DNA of 64,000 nucleotides, taken from contig NZ_LSNE01000007.1 in NCBI RefSeq assembly GCF_001565895.1, positions 382,845-446,844 on the forward strand, written 5' to 3'. The notes beneath the pieces were generated by a model, which was given only the letters and a program-made list of their open reading frames with translations, was not told the DNA's origin and ran no database searches. The stretch comes from Paraglaciecola hydrolytica (lineage in GTDB: Bacteria > Pseudomonadota > Gammaproteobacteria > Enterobacterales > Alteromonadaceae). Below are positions 16,546 through 26,555 of this stretch, piece after piece. The translations under genes and the position numbers were made by a program. Each line of letters starts with the position of its first letter. Within the stretch, counting starts at the first letter, position 1.

Positions 16546-19455
16546 ATGAAAAATTCACATAAATTTAAACCTGCAATGCTCAGTCTTGCCATCTCTACTG
16601 CCTTGTTGACCGGGGCAGTAGTCGCGCAAGAAACACCAGTAAGCGATGATAATTCAGTAGAAGTTATTGCGGTGTCGGGTATTCGTGGCTCACTCATTAG
16701 AGCGCAAGCGGTTAAACAAGATAATGCTTCTATAGTCGAAGCACTTTCAGCAGAAGATATTGGTAAGTTACCTGATTCGTCCATTGCTGAATCCTTATCA
16801 AGGTTACCAGGTTTGTCAGGTGAGCGAGTGGGTGGCCGTACTTCTGGTATTTCGGTACGTGGTTTTAAAGAAGATTTTACAGGCACCTCATTAAATGGCC
16901 GTGAATTAATCGGTATCGGTGATAACCGTGGTGTTGAATACGATTTGTATCCTTCTGAAATCATGACTGGCGCTACAATTTATAAAACCACTGATGCTTC
17001 TCTTATGGTGCAAGGCATCGGTGGTACAGTGGACTTACAAACCGTTCGTCCACTACAAGCACAAGAAACCCTAACCCTAAACGGCAATTATGAAATTAGC
17101 GGCAGTAATGCTGATAACCCAGAATTTGATAACAAAGGCCATCGTTTATCTTTGTCATTCGTTGAAAAGTTTGCCGACGATACTATTGGTTTGGCTGTTG
17201 CCTTGGCTACCTCAGAATCACCCAATAACCAACGTAAATATGGTGTATGGGGCTATAGCGAAAACGATGCAGGGCAAATAACCCCAAGTGGCTTAGATAC
17301 TCAAGCAATCAGTACCGTATTAAAGCGTGATACCGTTTCAGCCGTATTACAGTTCAGACCAACTGACAATCTAGACATCATAGTGGATGCCTTAAACATC
17401 GATTATTCTGATTCTGGCGTTATACGTGGTTTTATCGAACCTTTTAATGCCACTAACGTAAGTGGCTCTGGTATCAATACGACTGGCACACAAGTCGGTG
17501 TTAACCCAGTTTTACGTACCGACCCTGCGCAAAAAGACGGCGATTTAAAAGTTTATGGCTTAAACCTTAACTACCATGTTAATGACAATTGGTCAGTTGA
17601 ATTTGATCTGGCTAACAGCAAATCCACTAAACGTGATCTACGTGGCGAGTCTTATGCTGGTTTGGCGCGTAATGGTGCACTAACCAGCGATGAGTTTGGC
17701 ACTCGTACTTTCGAAATGAGCGCGGATGGTGTGTATTTTACTAATTCTAGCGGGCTTGATGCCTTCTCAGATCCAGCGGCTCTGCAACTTGCAGGTCCGC
17801 AAGAATGGGGTGGTGGTTTAGCTAATTTGGCGTCGCAGTTTGAAACTGATGTACTAAAAGCCAATGGCGACCCCTACAGTTATTTTAACGCGCAAGATGG
17901 TTTCTTAAACTATGCGGATTTTAGTGAAAAATTAACCACAGTTAAATTTGAAGTTGTTGGTTTGTTAGAAGGCGATTTTTTCACCAAAGTAACAGCCGGT
18001 GTAAACCTTAGTGATCGTTATAAAGATAAAGAAAACAAAGGTTTTTTTGCTACCGCAGATGATTACCCATACTCAAGCGCTATCCCTACTGCCTATTTAT
18101 ATAAGGGCTTAGCTGATTTAACTTGGGCAGGTCTAGGTTATGTCGTGGCCTATGATGGTTTTGCGCCCTACAACGATGGTACTTATACCCTTAATGATGC
18201 GGGTTTATTAGAGCCAGACCGCTTAGGTGATACTTATAAAGTGGATGAAGAAGTCACCACGCTTTATGTGAAAGCCGATTTTGAAACTGAAGTTGCGGGT
18301 TTTCCAGTAATGGGTAACCTAGGTTTGCAATACGTCAAAACGGACCAAAGTTCCTCAGGTTACACTGGTGTCGTGGGTGCCAACTTTGCCGTATGTGATG
18401 CTGATAATAACCAACAGATTGATACAGATTGCGAAACCACACTAGGCACCACTTATAACCATGTCTTACCTAGTATCAACCTGAGTGTTGAAGTGGCAGA
18501 TAACAAGTTTTTACGTGTGGCAGCCAACAAAACCATCAGTCGAGCGCGCATTGATCAAATGAAAGCCTCTGGTTTTGTGAAGTTTGACCAAAACATTGAT
18601 TTAATTGCTATTCCTAATTCTCAAGCGGCAGTAACTGAATATGGTTCTCCGTGGTCTAAGTTTGCCGGTAATCCTTTACTTAAACCTTTAGAGTCCAATA
18701 ACTTTGATGTGTCATTTGAAAATTACTTCGAAGAAGAAGGTTATATTTCTTTAGCGGTATTTTACAAAGACTTAGTTAATTGGACGCGGGATGGCAATCT
18801 GATGATTAACTTCCGTAACGATGAAACCAACAACGGCGCCGATTATTTTATCCCTGGTTTCCATGACAGAGAGGTAACAAACAGCGGTTTATACGGCCCT
18901 GCTAATGTGCAATACAACGCCGGTGATACCGTTACTCCGCCTGATTTTGGCACTTTCTCGTACTTTGAAGATGGTTTAACAGGCACAGTTAAAGGCGCTG
19001 AGTTAACCGCTAACATTCCGATGAATGTGCTATCTGATGCCCTAGATGGTTTTGGTATAGCTGCTTCTGCAACTATTCTCAGTGCTGAGCTGGAAGATGG
19101 TTCTCCTATCCCAGGTCAGTCAGACAAAACTTATTCATTGACGGCTTATTACGCCATGGGTGGTTTTGAGGTTCGTGTGGCGGGCACCGATCGTTCAAGT
19201 TACTCCACTTATCAACGTGGTGGCTCGAATAAAATTGAAACGGCTACGCGTAATGGTGTAACCCTAGTTGACGCGCAAATATCTTATGACTTTGAAGACT
19301 CAGATGTTGATTATCTAAATGGCCTTCGAGTGTCGCTGCAAGGTACTAATTTGACTGATGTTGACGAAGAGACCGTCGACGATAATGGCATAGTGACCTT
19401 ACGTCGTCAGTTTGGCCCTTCTTACATGCTGAACTTTAACTACTCATTTTATTAA
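16546..19455 (+). CDS. TonB-dependent outer-membrane receptor (sucrose/oligosaccharide type)
   Basis: A 969-residue outer-membrane transporter. The signal peptide (LSLAISTALLTGAVVAQ) is followed by a TonB-box-like region (VEVIAVSG), then the plug domain (EDIGKLPDSSIAESLSRLPG, ISVRGF, YKTTDASLMVQGIGGTVDL). The 22-strand barrel ends in an aromatic residue (NFNYSFY). The length and plug motifs suit the large TonB-Xanthomonas/Caulobacter-type carbohydrate receptors common in Alteromonadales. ATG 16546 is chosen because of the AGGA site 6 nt upstream; the longer frame from 16498 would add 16 residues before the signal peptide. Neighbours suggest sucrose uptake, as with SuxA; this is inference. Confidence 0.92.
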   Translation: MKNSHKFKPAMLSLAISTALLTGAVVAQETPVSDDNSVEVIAVSGIRGSLIRAQAVKQDNASIVEALSAEDIGKLPDSSIAESLSRLPGLSGERVGGRTSGISVRGFKEDFTGTSLNGRELIGIGDNRGVEYDLYPSEIMTGATIYKTTDASLMVQGIGGTVDLQTVRPLQAQETLTLNGNYEISGSNADNPEFDNKGHRLSLSFVEKFADDTIGLAVALATSESPNNQRKYGVWGYSENDAGQITPSGLDTQAISTVLKRDTVSAVLQFRPTDNLDIIVDALNIDYSDSGVIRGFIEPFNATNVSGSGINTTGTQVGVNPVLRTDPAQKDGDLKVYGLNLNYHVNDNWSVEFDLANSKSTKRDLRGESYAGLARNGALTSDEFGTRTFEMSADGVYFTNSSGLDAFSDPAALQLAGPQEWGGGLANLASQFETDVLKANGDPYSYFNAQDGFLNYADFSEKLTTVKFEVVGLLEGDFFTKVTAGVNLSDRYKDKENKGFFATADDYPYSSAIPTAYLYKGLADLTWAGLGYVVAYDGFAPYNDGTYTLNDAGLLEPDRLGDTYKVDEEVTTLYVKADFETEVAGFPVMGNLGLQYVKTDQSSSGYTGVVGANFAVCDADNNQQIDTDCETTLGTTYNHVLPSINLSVEVADNKFLRVAANKTISRARIDQMKASGFVKFDQNIDLIAIPNSQAAVTEYGSPWSKFAGNPLLKPLESNNFDVSFENYFEEEGYISLAVFYKDLVNWTRDGNLMINFRNDETNNGADYFIPGFHDREVTNSGLYGPANVQYNAGDTVTPPDFGTFSYFEDGLTGTVKGAELTANIPMNVLSDALDGFGIAASATILSAELEDGSPIPGQSDKTYSLTAYYAMGGFEVRVAGTDRSSYSTYQRGGSNKIETATRNGVTLVDAQISYDFEDSDVDYLNGLRVSLQGTNLTDVDEETVDDNGIVTLRRQFGPSYMLNFNYSFY

Positions 19456-19469
19456 AATGTGTCCCGTTA

Positions 19470-19508
19470 GGACTCCTTAAGCCGCAAGGCTTTTGGGGTC
19501 CTTTTTTT
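19470..19508 (+). terminator. Strong terminator after the receptor gene
   Basis: GGACTCC pairs with GGGGTCC (one G-T pair), and AAGCC with GGCTT extends the same stem around GCAA. Seven T residues follow directly. Confidence 0.92.
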
Positions 19509-19776
19509 AATCTTGATAAAATTAGGCCTTCTTAGTACATTTATCCTTCAGCAAAGTTTCGCTTAGTACTAGCTGAAATGAATAAACATACCCATCAAAA
19601 ACATCACACTGGAGTTTAGATGAAGATATATGTTCACCTTACTTAGTAACAAAAAATGATGGCATTCAAACTTGAGAATTAACAAATAGATAGTTGTACC
19701 TAATTCTAGGCGAAGCTCTATACTTTTTGGTTTATAATGCGCCAAACTGTTGATGTTTAAAATAATTGAGCAAAAT
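19509..19776. other. Spacer before DUF3010 gene
   Basis: No gene found in these 268 bp. A TATAAT hexamer at about 19734-19739 and TATACT at about 19723 are candidate -10 elements for the downstream gene, but no matching -35 stands out. Confidence 0.35.
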
Positions 19777-20214
19777 ATGAAAGTGATTGGTGTAGAACTA
19801 AGTGCAAATGATGCAAATGTCTGTTTATTATCTTTGGATAATGAATTATTTCAAATTCCTGATTGTCGGGCGCGTAAAATCTCCTTGCCTAAAAATGCCA
19901 CAAGTAAAGACTTACGCTACTTTCAAGCGACCTTCGCTAAGTTAGTACAAGATTATAAAATTGATAAAATCGTAGTCCGTGAACGCCCCATGAAAGGTAA
20001 GTTTGCTGGTGGAGCTGTGGGCTTTAAATTAGAAGCGGCTTTAGAGCTTATCCTAGAAGTCGACACCGTCATCATGGCGCCAACTGTCATTAAAGAAGCC
20101 ATCAAACGTAACCCTGTACCGGTGCCTTTTGCAGAAACGGGTTTGAAAGGGTTTCAACAAATAGCCTTTGATGCCGCCTATGGTTATTTAATGAAAGATA
20201 AATACGAAATCTAA
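19777..20214 (+). CDS. DUF3010 family protein
   Basis: A 145-residue protein of the DUF3010 family, with an RNase H-like opening (MKVIGVELSANDANVCLL). Typical stretches are KIVVRERPMKGKFAGGAVGFKLEAAL and QQIAFDAAYGYL. Function unknown. I start it at 19777 because MKVIGVEL is the usual beginning and a GAG ribosome binding site lies 7 nt upstream; the frame otherwise runs back to 19750. The stop codon is the first of four TAA triplets made by a tandem TAAACC repeat. Confidence 0.82.
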   Translation: MKVIGVELSANDANVCLLSLDNELFQIPDCRARKISLPKNATSKDLRYFQATFAKLVQDYKIDKIVVRERPMKGKFAGGAVGFKLEAALELILEVDTVIMAPTVIKEAIKRNPVPVPFAETGLKGFQQIAFDAAYGYLMKDKYEI

Positions 20215-20235
20215 ACCTAAACCTAAACCTAAACC
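20212..20235 (+). repeat. Tandem hexanucleotide (TAAACC)4
   Basis: Four perfect copies of TAAACC begin at the stop codon of the DUF3010 gene. Each copy adds another in-frame TAA. Probably slippage-generated. Confidence 0.95.
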
Positions 20236-20243
20236 ACAATGTA

Positions 20244-20325
20244 GGTTTACTCCTAGCGATCCACGGACGTCCTTAGACTAAATTAGTATTGTAACGTAAA
20301 CCGTTTAATATCTAGGAGTAATACC
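20244..20325 (+). promoter_or_regulatory. Inverted repeat that pairs with the DUF2892 ribosome binding site
   Basis: TTACTCCTAG (20247-20256) is exactly complementary to CTAGGAGTAA (20312-20321). The second arm contains the AGGAG ribosome binding site of the gene starting at 20331. In the mRNA the arms could close a 55-nt loop and hide the site. There is no T tract, so it is not a terminator. Confidence 0.45.
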
Positions 20326-20330
20326 ACTTT

Positions 20331-20549
20331 ATGAGCTTAATAAATAAGAATTTGTGTCTTGCCGATCGTGTTATTAGAGGCATTTTGAGTGTCGCTTTAA
20401 TCGTATTTGCCATTTTTTGGGCTGAACAAATAGGCGATGTATTGCTGCAAAGCCTAATATTGGTTTTTGCCGTTTTAAACTTAATTTCCTTTGCTATCGG
20501 TTGGTGCCCTGTCTACCGTTTAGCCAATATTAGTACTTTTAAGCGCTGA
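20331..20549 (+). CDS. DUF2892 small membrane protein (YgaP-like TM domain)
   Basis: A 72-residue protein with two hydrophobic helices (ILSVALIVFAIFWA and LILVFAVLNLISFAIGW). The typical DUF2892 ends are present: N-terminal NLCLADRVIRG and C-terminal GWCPVYRLANIST. This domain occurs alone or fused to rhodanese in YgaP; its function is unclear. The ribosome binding site AGGAG lies 12 nt upstream and is part of an inverted repeat. Confidence 0.88.
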   Translation: MSLINKNLCLADRVIRGILSVALIVFAIFWAEQIGDVLLQSLILVFAVLNLISFAIGWCPVYRLANISTFKR

Positions 20550-20563
20550 GTTAGCCATAGGAA

Positions 20564-22486
20564 ATGTCAACCAATTTAGAACCTTCTCTTTCCGATAACA
20601 GTCTAAGACGCCGGTTAATTATAGGCTCTCTCAGCTTAGCCATTGCGGTATCCATTATTTTTATTGTAGTGGCGTACCGGTTAACCAGTGACTTAGCTGA
20701 GTCAATTGAAGTAAAAGCCTTTAATAAACAGTTTAATTGGTTTTTTAGGGAATTAGAGGCCTTAGACAGTGAGCAAAATAAACCCGAGGGTTTGTTTTCT
20801 AAGGTGCTAAAAAATCGTGTTTACCAAAATCTGGATGCCGACTTTGTGTCCTTCAAACTGTCCTCTAATAATCACTCACTACAAATTCGCGATACCCTCG
20901 ATACAACTGAGATTGAAAATGTAATTCGTAATCTGGGATTTCCCTTGCAAGCGGATGGTGCAACAGAGATTGATAATCAACATGTTTTTTGGCAATTCCA
21001 GCGCAATTCAGCCAACACCTTTTCTTTACTTATTGTACGCAAAATAAGTAGTTTAGATGAAGCTCTCGATTATATTGCTAATCGTTTGTCAATCACTGCT
21101 TTTTTAACATTTTGGCTGGCTGTGTGGGCGGCTCTCGCCATGGCCGCCATTATTACTAAGCGCTTTGAAGCTAATAACCAAAAATTGGCTTATTTAGCTA
21201 TGCATGACCCGCTAACCGGATTAAAAAACCGAACTTATTTAACCGAGTTTTTTACCACCCAAATTGAACAACAATCGGTTAAACCGCATCAATTAGCCAC
21301 ACCGCATGGCGCGTTGTTGATGATAGATTTAAATAATTTTAAAGATGTAATTGATGCCTTTGGTCATGCTACTGGCGATGAGTTACTCAATGAGCTAGCG
21401 TCACGTTTGAAAGTTACACTTGTCGAACACCACTTATTGGTTCGTTATCGTAGTGACGCTTTTGTTATATGGTTAAACACTGCTGATCCACAATTGATCA
21501 TGCCAATAGTGTCGCAGATATTGAGTTGTTGTGGCCGTGAAGTGCAAATATCGAACAAACAATTTGAAGTGGGAGCCAGTATTGGTATTGCTTGTTACCC
21601 AAGCGATGGAACGGATCTTGACACATTACTTAAACACGCAGATATCGCTATGTTTCAAGCGAAGAAGTTTCGCATAGGAGCGGAATTTTACCAAAAACAG
21701 TTGCCAGAATTTAGTGAAAGACAGGTTTTGTTGCGCGGGCAATTGAGTCGCGCTGTTGAGTTAAAGCAATTTATTTTGGTATATCAACCCAAGGTGTCAT
21801 TACCAGATGGTAAGTTAATCGGAGCTGAAGCTTTAGCTAGGTGGCAACACCCTGAGGAAGGATTGTTAAGCCCTGATTCGTTTATTGAATTGGTCGAGCA
21901 AGGTGGCATTATTCATAGTTTTAGTCGCTTAGTGATTAACGAAGCGGTGCGCCAAGTTAGTGTATGGCTAGCAACGGGTAAGACTATTCCTGTTTCAATC
22001 AATCTGTCTGTGTATAATTTAGCTGATATAGACTTAGTCCCCTTTATTAAGGAGCAGTTAGAGCAATTTAAAGTGCCAGCCCACTTGTTGGAAGTAGAGC
22101 TGACTGAAAGTGCCACTATGGTTGATATAACAGTGACCAAGAAAGCCTTTACAGACTTGCGCAACTTAGGAGTTAAACTTTCTATTGACGACTTCGGTAC
22201 GGGTATGAGTTCCTTTGCCTATTTGCGTGAGCTGGATGTGGATTTTGTAAAGATAGACCGTTCCTTTGTAGCCTCGATGATGGATGACAAGCGCAATGAA
22301 CTGGTGGTGCAGGGATTAATTTCTATGTGCCATAGTATGGGAAAAATAGTCATTGCTGAAGGCATTGAAACCGAACAACAAGCCCACAAATTACATGAAT
22401 TGGGTTGTGGTATTGCACAAGGTTATTATTTTGCTAAACCTTGTTTTGCTGAGGATATGCAACAATATATGGAGCATAATAATTAG
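20564..22486 (+). CDS. Membrane GGDEF-EAL protein, degenerate GGDEF, probable c-di-GMP phosphodiesterase
   Basis: A 640-residue protein. A transmembrane helix near residues 20-42 and a second near 178-200 bracket a periplasmic sensor region. The GGDEF domain starts at DPLTGLKNRTYL near 215, but its signature is RYRSDAF near 293 instead of RxGGDEF, so cyclase activity is unlikely. The EAL domain is intact: AEALARWQHP near 422, INLSVYNLAD, ELTESATM, IDDFGTGMSSFAYLREL, VKIDRSFV, EGIETEQQ and GYYFAKP. It therefore most likely degrades c-di-GMP, perhaps with the GGDEF part binding GTP. It follows the DUF2892 gene by 14 bp. Confidence 0.9.
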   Translation: MSTNLEPSLSDNSLRRRLIIGSLSLAIAVSIIFIVVAYRLTSDLAESIEVKAFNKQFNWFFRELEALDSEQNKPEGLFSKVLKNRVYQNLDADFVSFKLSSNNHSLQIRDTLDTTEIENVIRNLGFPLQADGATEIDNQHVFWQFQRNSANTFSLLIVRKISSLDEALDYIANRLSITAFLTFWLAVWAALAMAAIITKRFEANNQKLAYLAMHDPLTGLKNRTYLTEFFTTQIEQQSVKPHQLATPHGALLMIDLNNFKDVIDAFGHATGDELLNELASRLKVTLVEHHLLVRYRSDAFVIWLNTADPQLIMPIVSQILSCCGREVQISNKQFEVGASIGIACYPSDGTDLDTLLKHADIAMFQAKKFRIGAEFYQKQLPEFSERQVLLRGQLSRAVELKQFILVYQPKVSLPDGKLIGAEALARWQHPEEGLLSPDSFIELVEQGGIIHSFSRLVINEAVRQVSVWLATGKTIPVSINLSVYNLADIDLVPFIKEQLEQFKVPAHLLEVELTESATMVDITVTKKAFTDLRNLGVKLSIDDFGTGMSSFAYLRELDVDFVKIDRSFVASMMDDKRNELVVQGLISMCHSMGKIVIAEGIETEQQAHKLHELGCGIAQGYYFAKPCFAEDMQQYMEHNN

Positions 22487-22567
22487 TCTAATTAGATTAA
22501 TTTTGTAAACCCTGCAGTCAGATCACAATTTGAGTTTGAGCCTGCTTATCTTCAAGTAGACCTTGGT

Positions 22568-23566
22568 TTATTCAAAAGTCTGGTCGCGACCTAATAAACT
22601 TAAAGCAGCTTCTTTAGGGGATTTATTCTGATATAAGACTTGATAGATTTGTTCGCAAATTGGGAGTTCAACACCCACACGGGCTGACAGAATTTTTACT
22701 TCTTTGGTGTTTTGATAACCTTCTACTACTTGCCCAATTTCTTTTATAGCCTCGTCAATGCTTAAGCCCCTGCCCAAGGCCAATCCAAAACGTCGATTAC
22801 GACTTTGATTATCGGTACAGGTTAAGACCAAATCACCCAATCCGGCCATACCCATAAATGTTTCGGGGCGCGCGCCAAGCTTTATACCTAAGCGAGTTAA
22901 TTCAGCCAGACCACGGGTAATTAATGCAGTTCTGGCGTTGGAGCCAAAACCCAGTCCATCGGCTAGTCCTGCCCCGATGGCAATTACATTTTTTACCGCG
23001 CCACCTAATTGAATGCCGATAAAGTCATTGTTTTTATAGACTCTAAAAGATTTGGCACAATGTAGTTTATTGGCAAAATCTTCTGCTAATTGATCATCGG
23101 TTGAAGATAATGAAATGGCGGTGGGTAAACCGGCGACCATTTCTTTAGCAAAAGTTGGGCCTGAGATTGCTGCCAATGGGATGTCAGCACCTAAGATATC
23201 TAAGGCCACTTCTTGTAATAAACGGCCGGTTTCAGGCTCCAAACCTTTAGTCGCCCAGATGATGCGATGATTAGCGTGCAGCATGGGTTTAATTGCTGTT
23301 AATAAAGCGGAAAACCCGTGGCTGGGAGTCACAACTAATAAATCGTCACTTAGCTCAACGGCTTGTTTAAGTTCAGTGACTATTTGTAAAGCCTCAGGGA
23401 AACGTGCGTCGGGTAGATAACGTTTGTTACAGCGATCCGCCGCCATGTTTTGCATTTGTTGCGCATCACGGCCCCATAAATAGGTAGGGATACCATTACG
23501 GGAAAGACAAAAAGCAAGGGCAGTACCGTAAGAGCCTGCCCCTAACACTGAAACGGATTGTTTCAC
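22568..23566 (-). CDS. gpsA: NAD(P)-dependent glycerol-3-phosphate dehydrogenase
   Basis: Makes sn-glycerol 3-phosphate from dihydroxyacetone phosphate for phospholipid synthesis, in the cytoplasm. The 332 residues fit the family (E. coli 339). Nucleotide-binding [10 protein letters not shown] near residue 10, [10 protein letters not shown], the catalytic Lys region [14 protein letters not shown], and [13 protein letters not shown] are all present. GTG start. Last gene of a yibN-grxC-secB-gpsA operon identical to the enterobacterial order; cysE does not follow. Confidence 0.97.
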   Translation of the reverse strand: MKQSVSVLGAGSYGTALAFCLSRNGIPTYLWGRDAQQMQNMAADRCNKRYLPDARFPEALQIVTELKQAVELSDDLLVVTPSHGFSALLTAIKPMLHANHRIIWATKGLEPETGRLLQEVALDILGADIPLAAISGPTFAKEMVAGLPTAISLSSTDDQLAEDFANKLHCAKSFRVYKNNDFIGIQLGGAVKNVIAIGAGLADGLGFGSNARTALITRGLAELTRLGIKLGARPETFMGMAGLGDLVLTCTDNQSRNRRFGLALGRGLSIDEAIKEIGQVVEGYQNTKEVKILSARVGVELPICEQIYQVLYQNKSPKEAALSLLGRDQTFE

Positions 23567-23580
23567 TAACTCAAACCTTA

Positions 23581-24090
23581 TTAGGCGTCTAGTTTAGCGG
23601 GTTGGCCTTCTTGAGCCTGCTGAGCACGTTTCTGCAGATAAGCTGCAAATATCGCATCAAAGTTAACCGGGGCTAAGTTAAGCGCTGGGAAAGTACCACG
23701 GTTAACCAAGTTAGAAATGGTTTCACGGGCATATGGGAACAAAGTATTAGGACAAAATGCACCCATCATATGTGCTTTGTTTTGCTCTGGCATTTCACCT
23801 ATAGTAAATACACCGGCTTGTTGTACTTCACACAAAAACGCGGTTTCTTCACCGACTTTAGCGGTAACAGTAACAGACAATACTACTTCATAAAGATCGT
23901 CTTCAATCTTGGTACTGCGTGTATCTAAATCCAGCTGTACTTCTGGTTTCCACTCTTTTTTAAAGATATCGGGTGAGTTAGGTGTCTCAAACGAAATGTC
24001 TTTAGTGTAAATGCGTTGAATGGCAAATTGTGGAGCAGTCGCTGCTGCTGGCTGCGCAGCAGCGTCGTTAATATTATTTTCGTCAGCCAT
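23581..24090 (-). CDS. secB: Preprotein translocase chaperone SecB
   Basis: Tetrameric cytosolic chaperone that holds preproteins unfolded and hands them to SecA. 169 residues (E. coli 155). [19 protein letters not shown] near residue 22, [21 protein letters not shown], and [30 protein letters not shown] are strong SecB signatures. An Ala/Gln-rich N-terminal extension and a Gln-rich C-terminal tail flank the core. 14 bp upstream of gpsA. Confidence 0.97.
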   Translation of the reverse strand: MADENNINDAAAQPAAATAPQFAIQRIYTKDISFETPNSPDIFKKEWKPEVQLDLDTRSTKIEDDLYEVVLSVTVTAKVGEETAFLCEVQQAGVFTIGEMPEQNKAHMMGAFCPNTLFPYARETISNLVNRGTFPALNLAPVNFDAIFAAYLQKRAQQAQEGQPAKLDA

Positions 24091-24117
24091 GAGGTGATTC
24101 CTATTATTAGATTTGAG

Positions 24118-24375
24118 TTAAATGGCGAGTAAACTATCGAGTTTGTGTTGCGACTCTAAGGCAAACATGTCGTCACAACCGCCTATATGTTGATTATTGA
24201 TAAAAATTTGCGGAACAGTGTAACCACCCTTTGCGCGCTGGATCATTGTTGCTCTTAATTCAGGCTGCACATCGATTTTAAATTCTTCGAAAGGCACCCC
24301 TTTTTCTGCCAACAATGCTTTGGCTCTATGGCAATAAGGGCAATGACCTTTAGTGTAGATTTCAACTTTATTCAC
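24118..24375 (-). CDS. grxC: Glutaredoxin 3
   Basis: An 85-residue thiol-disulfide oxidoreductase using glutathione. The active site CPYC sits in GHCPYCHRAKALL near residue 11-14. The cis-Pro TVPQIFIN and GGCDDMFAL complete the glutathione site. Position between yibN and secB is conserved in gammaproteobacteria. Confidence 0.96.
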   Translation of the reverse strand: MNKVEIYTKGHCPYCHRAKALLAEKGVPFEEFKIDVQPELRATMIQRAKGGYTVPQIFINNQHIGGCDDMFALESQHKLDSLLAI

Positions 24376-24387
24376 GCTAGTACCTTA

Positions 24388-24813
24388 TCATTTAGTGGTG
24401 GGTAAATTCGCACCTTGCCATGCATTCATACCGCCTTTTAGCACAGTTACCTTTTCAAAACCGGCTTTAAGCATCTGCGATGCGGTACGTTTTGCTGTCA
24501 TCCCCATTGCGCACACCACAATAATGGGTGTGGCTTTTTGTTTTTCAAGGCTAGAGAAGTCACCTTTATTTAACAATTCTGGTTTTACTTGCTTCGCGCC
24601 CAGAATGTGGCCCTTTTTAAACTCGGCGACTGCACGTATGTCTAAAACCATTGCATCTTCTTTGTTGATCAAGAGAGTTGCTTCATGGGTGCTGATTTCT
24701 TTTAACTTAGAAAATGCACTGGCAAAAAATGAAAATATCAACGCAAGTAATAGCGCCACAAATATAGCCGCTAATACATAATGATTCGTTGCGAATTCAA
24801 TCAGTTGATCCAT
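24388..24813 (-). CDS. yibN: Membrane-anchored rhodanese domain protein YibN
   Basis: A 141-residue protein with one N-terminal transmembrane helix (VLAAIFVALLLALIFSFFA) and a cytoplasmic rhodanese domain. The active-site Cys is in VVCAMGMTAKRTA near residue 102. The rhodanese opening is MVLDIRAVAEFKKGHILGAKQV and the domain ends GGMNAWQGANLP. First gene of the grxC-secB-gpsA operon, divergent from gpmI. Confidence 0.93.
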   Translation of the reverse strand: MDQLIEFATNHYVLAAIFVALLLALIFSFFASAFSKLKEISTHEATLLINKEDAMVLDIRAVAEFKKGHILGAKQVKPELLNKGDFSSLEKQKATPIIVVCAMGMTAKRTASQMLKAGFEKVTVLKGGMNAWQGANLPTTK

Positions 24814-25019
24814 AAATGCTTACCCTACTTATAATTGCCTAGAAAAAAAGAGTGCAAAGTATATAGATTTTGCACCCCAAAGCCAGCCCTGTAGGCAGTT
24901 GTATTCGCCACAGAGGAATAAGATATGGCTAAGCATTTGGTTTTTCGTAGGATTTGCTCGTGACGCAGCGCATACCACAGGATAATATTAGTTAAGATAC
25001 AAATTTGGGAAGACACAAC

Positions 25020-26555
25020 ATGAGTCAACATAAAAAAACTACTGCACTTATTATTTTGGATGGCTGGGGATATCGCGAAGAGCTGGATAGTAATGCTATT
25101 GCTCATGCTAATACGCCGGTATTAGACGGTTTAAAAACCAAGTATGCCCATACCCTGATCTCAGGCTCGGGCATGGATGTGGGTTTACCTGATGGACAGA
25201 TGGGTAACTCTGAAGTGGGCCATGTCAATTTAGGTGCAGGGCGGGTGGTATATCAAGACTTTACCCGTATCACCAAAGCCATTAGAGATGGCGACTTTTT
25301 TGCCAACCCTGTACTTGTTGAAAACATGGACAAAGCGATTAGCCAGGGCAAAGCCGTGCATGTGATGGGCTTGTTGTCGCCAGGCGGTGTGCACAGCCAT
25401 GAAGAACATATTTTTGCTTTATTAAAAATGGCCGCCGAACGCGGAGCCACAAAACTGTATTTACATGCCTTTTTAGATGGCCGCGATACGCCACCACAAA
25501 GTGCCAAAGCTTCGTTACTTGCTGCAGATGAAGTATTTAAGACTTTAGGTGTGGGTAAAACCGCTACCTTAGTGGGGCGTTATTATGCCATGGACAGAGA
25601 CGAGCGCTGGGATCGAGTAAAAGCAGCTTATGAAGTGATTGCCCAAGGACAAGGATTGCATCAAGTAAATAGTGCTGTAGAAGGTTTAGAAAACTCTTAT
25701 GCCCGTAAACAAAACGATGAGTTTATGCAAGCTACGGTGATAGGTGATGCCGTGCCAATGCAAGATGGTGATGCTGTGTTTTTTATGAACTTCAGAGCCG
25801 ACCGCGCTCGTGAAATTAGCCGTCCTTTTGTTGAAGACGATTTTGCTGCGTTTGCTAAAACCAAACATATCAAGCTCAGCGCTTTTGTGATGCTGACACA
25901 ATATGCAGATAGCATTGATGCCCCCAGTGCTTATCCGCCAGTTCCCTTGGTTAATGTGATGGGGGATTGGCTGGCGCAACATCATCTTACCCAGTTACGT
26001 ATTTCAGAGACTGAAAAATATGCTCATGTGACTTTTTTTTACAGCGGTGGCCGCGAAGAATTGTATCAAGGTGAAGAGCGTATTTTGATCCCCTCTCCTA
26101 AAGTCGCGACTTACGATTTACAACCAGAAATGAACTCAACCGAACTAACCGATAAATTAGTGGCTGCCATCGATTCGGGCAAATTTGATGTGATCGTATG
26201 TAACTATCCCAATGGTGACATGGTTGGTCATACCGGTAACTTTGATGCAGCAGTGAAAGCCTGTGAAGCCGTTGATGCTTGCATAGGTCGAGTGGTTGCC
26301 GCCATTGAGCGTAATAATGGTGACTGTTTGATTACTGCTGATCACGGTAACGCTGAAAAAATGCAAGATGCCGAAACCGGCCAAGCGCATACCGCCCATA
26401 CCAGTGAATTAGTGCCGTTTATCCATGTTGGCAGCCGTCATACTGTTGCGCGCTCTGGTGGCACCTTAAGTGATGTGGCACCGACTATGTTGCACCTAAT
26501 GGGTATGGCACAACCTCAAGAAATGACCGGCAAACCTATTGTTACCTTGGTTTAG
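25020..26555 (+). CDS. gpmI: 2,3-bisphosphoglycerate-independent phosphoglycerate mutase
   Basis: Glycolytic enzyme that interconverts 3- and 2-phosphoglycerate, manganese-dependent. 511 residues (E. coli 514). N-terminal metal site LIILDGWG, catalytic Ser in [15 protein letters not shown] near residue 64, and [12 protein letters not shown] with the second metal site [12 protein letters not shown] near 443. The start at 25020 has GGGAAG about 8 nt upstream and gives the usual N-terminus; the frame could run 15 nt further up. First gene of gpmI-envC-yibQ, the order known from E. coli. Confidence 0.97.
   Translation: MSQHKKTTALIILDGWGYREELDSNAIAHANTPVLDGLKTKYAHTLISGSGMDVGLPDGQMGNSEVGHVNLGAGRVVYQDFTRITKAIRDGDFFANPVLVENMDKAISQGKAVHVMGLLSPGGVHSHEEHIFALLKMAAERGATKLYLHAFLDGRDTPPQSAKASLLAADEVFKTLGVGKTATLVGRYYAMDRDERWDRVKAAYEVIAQGQGLHQVNSAVEGLENSYARKQNDEFMQATVIGDAVPMQDGDAVFFMNFRADRAREISRPFVEDDFAAFAKTKHIKLSAFVMLTQYADSIDAPSAYPPVPLVNVMGDWLAQHHLTQLRISETEKYAHVTFFYSGGREELYQGEERILIPSPKVATYDLQPEMNSTELTDKLVAAIDSGKFDVIVCNYPNGDMVGHTGNFDAAVKACEAVDACIGRVVAAIERNNGDCLITADHGNAEKMQDAETGQAHTAHTSELVPFIHVGSRHTVARSGGTLSDVAPTMLHLMGMAQPQEMTGKPIVTLV

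Noticed and set aside
16521-16964. 147-codon minus-strand open frame
   Set aside because: Antisense to the signal and plug region of the TonB-dependent receptor; shadow.
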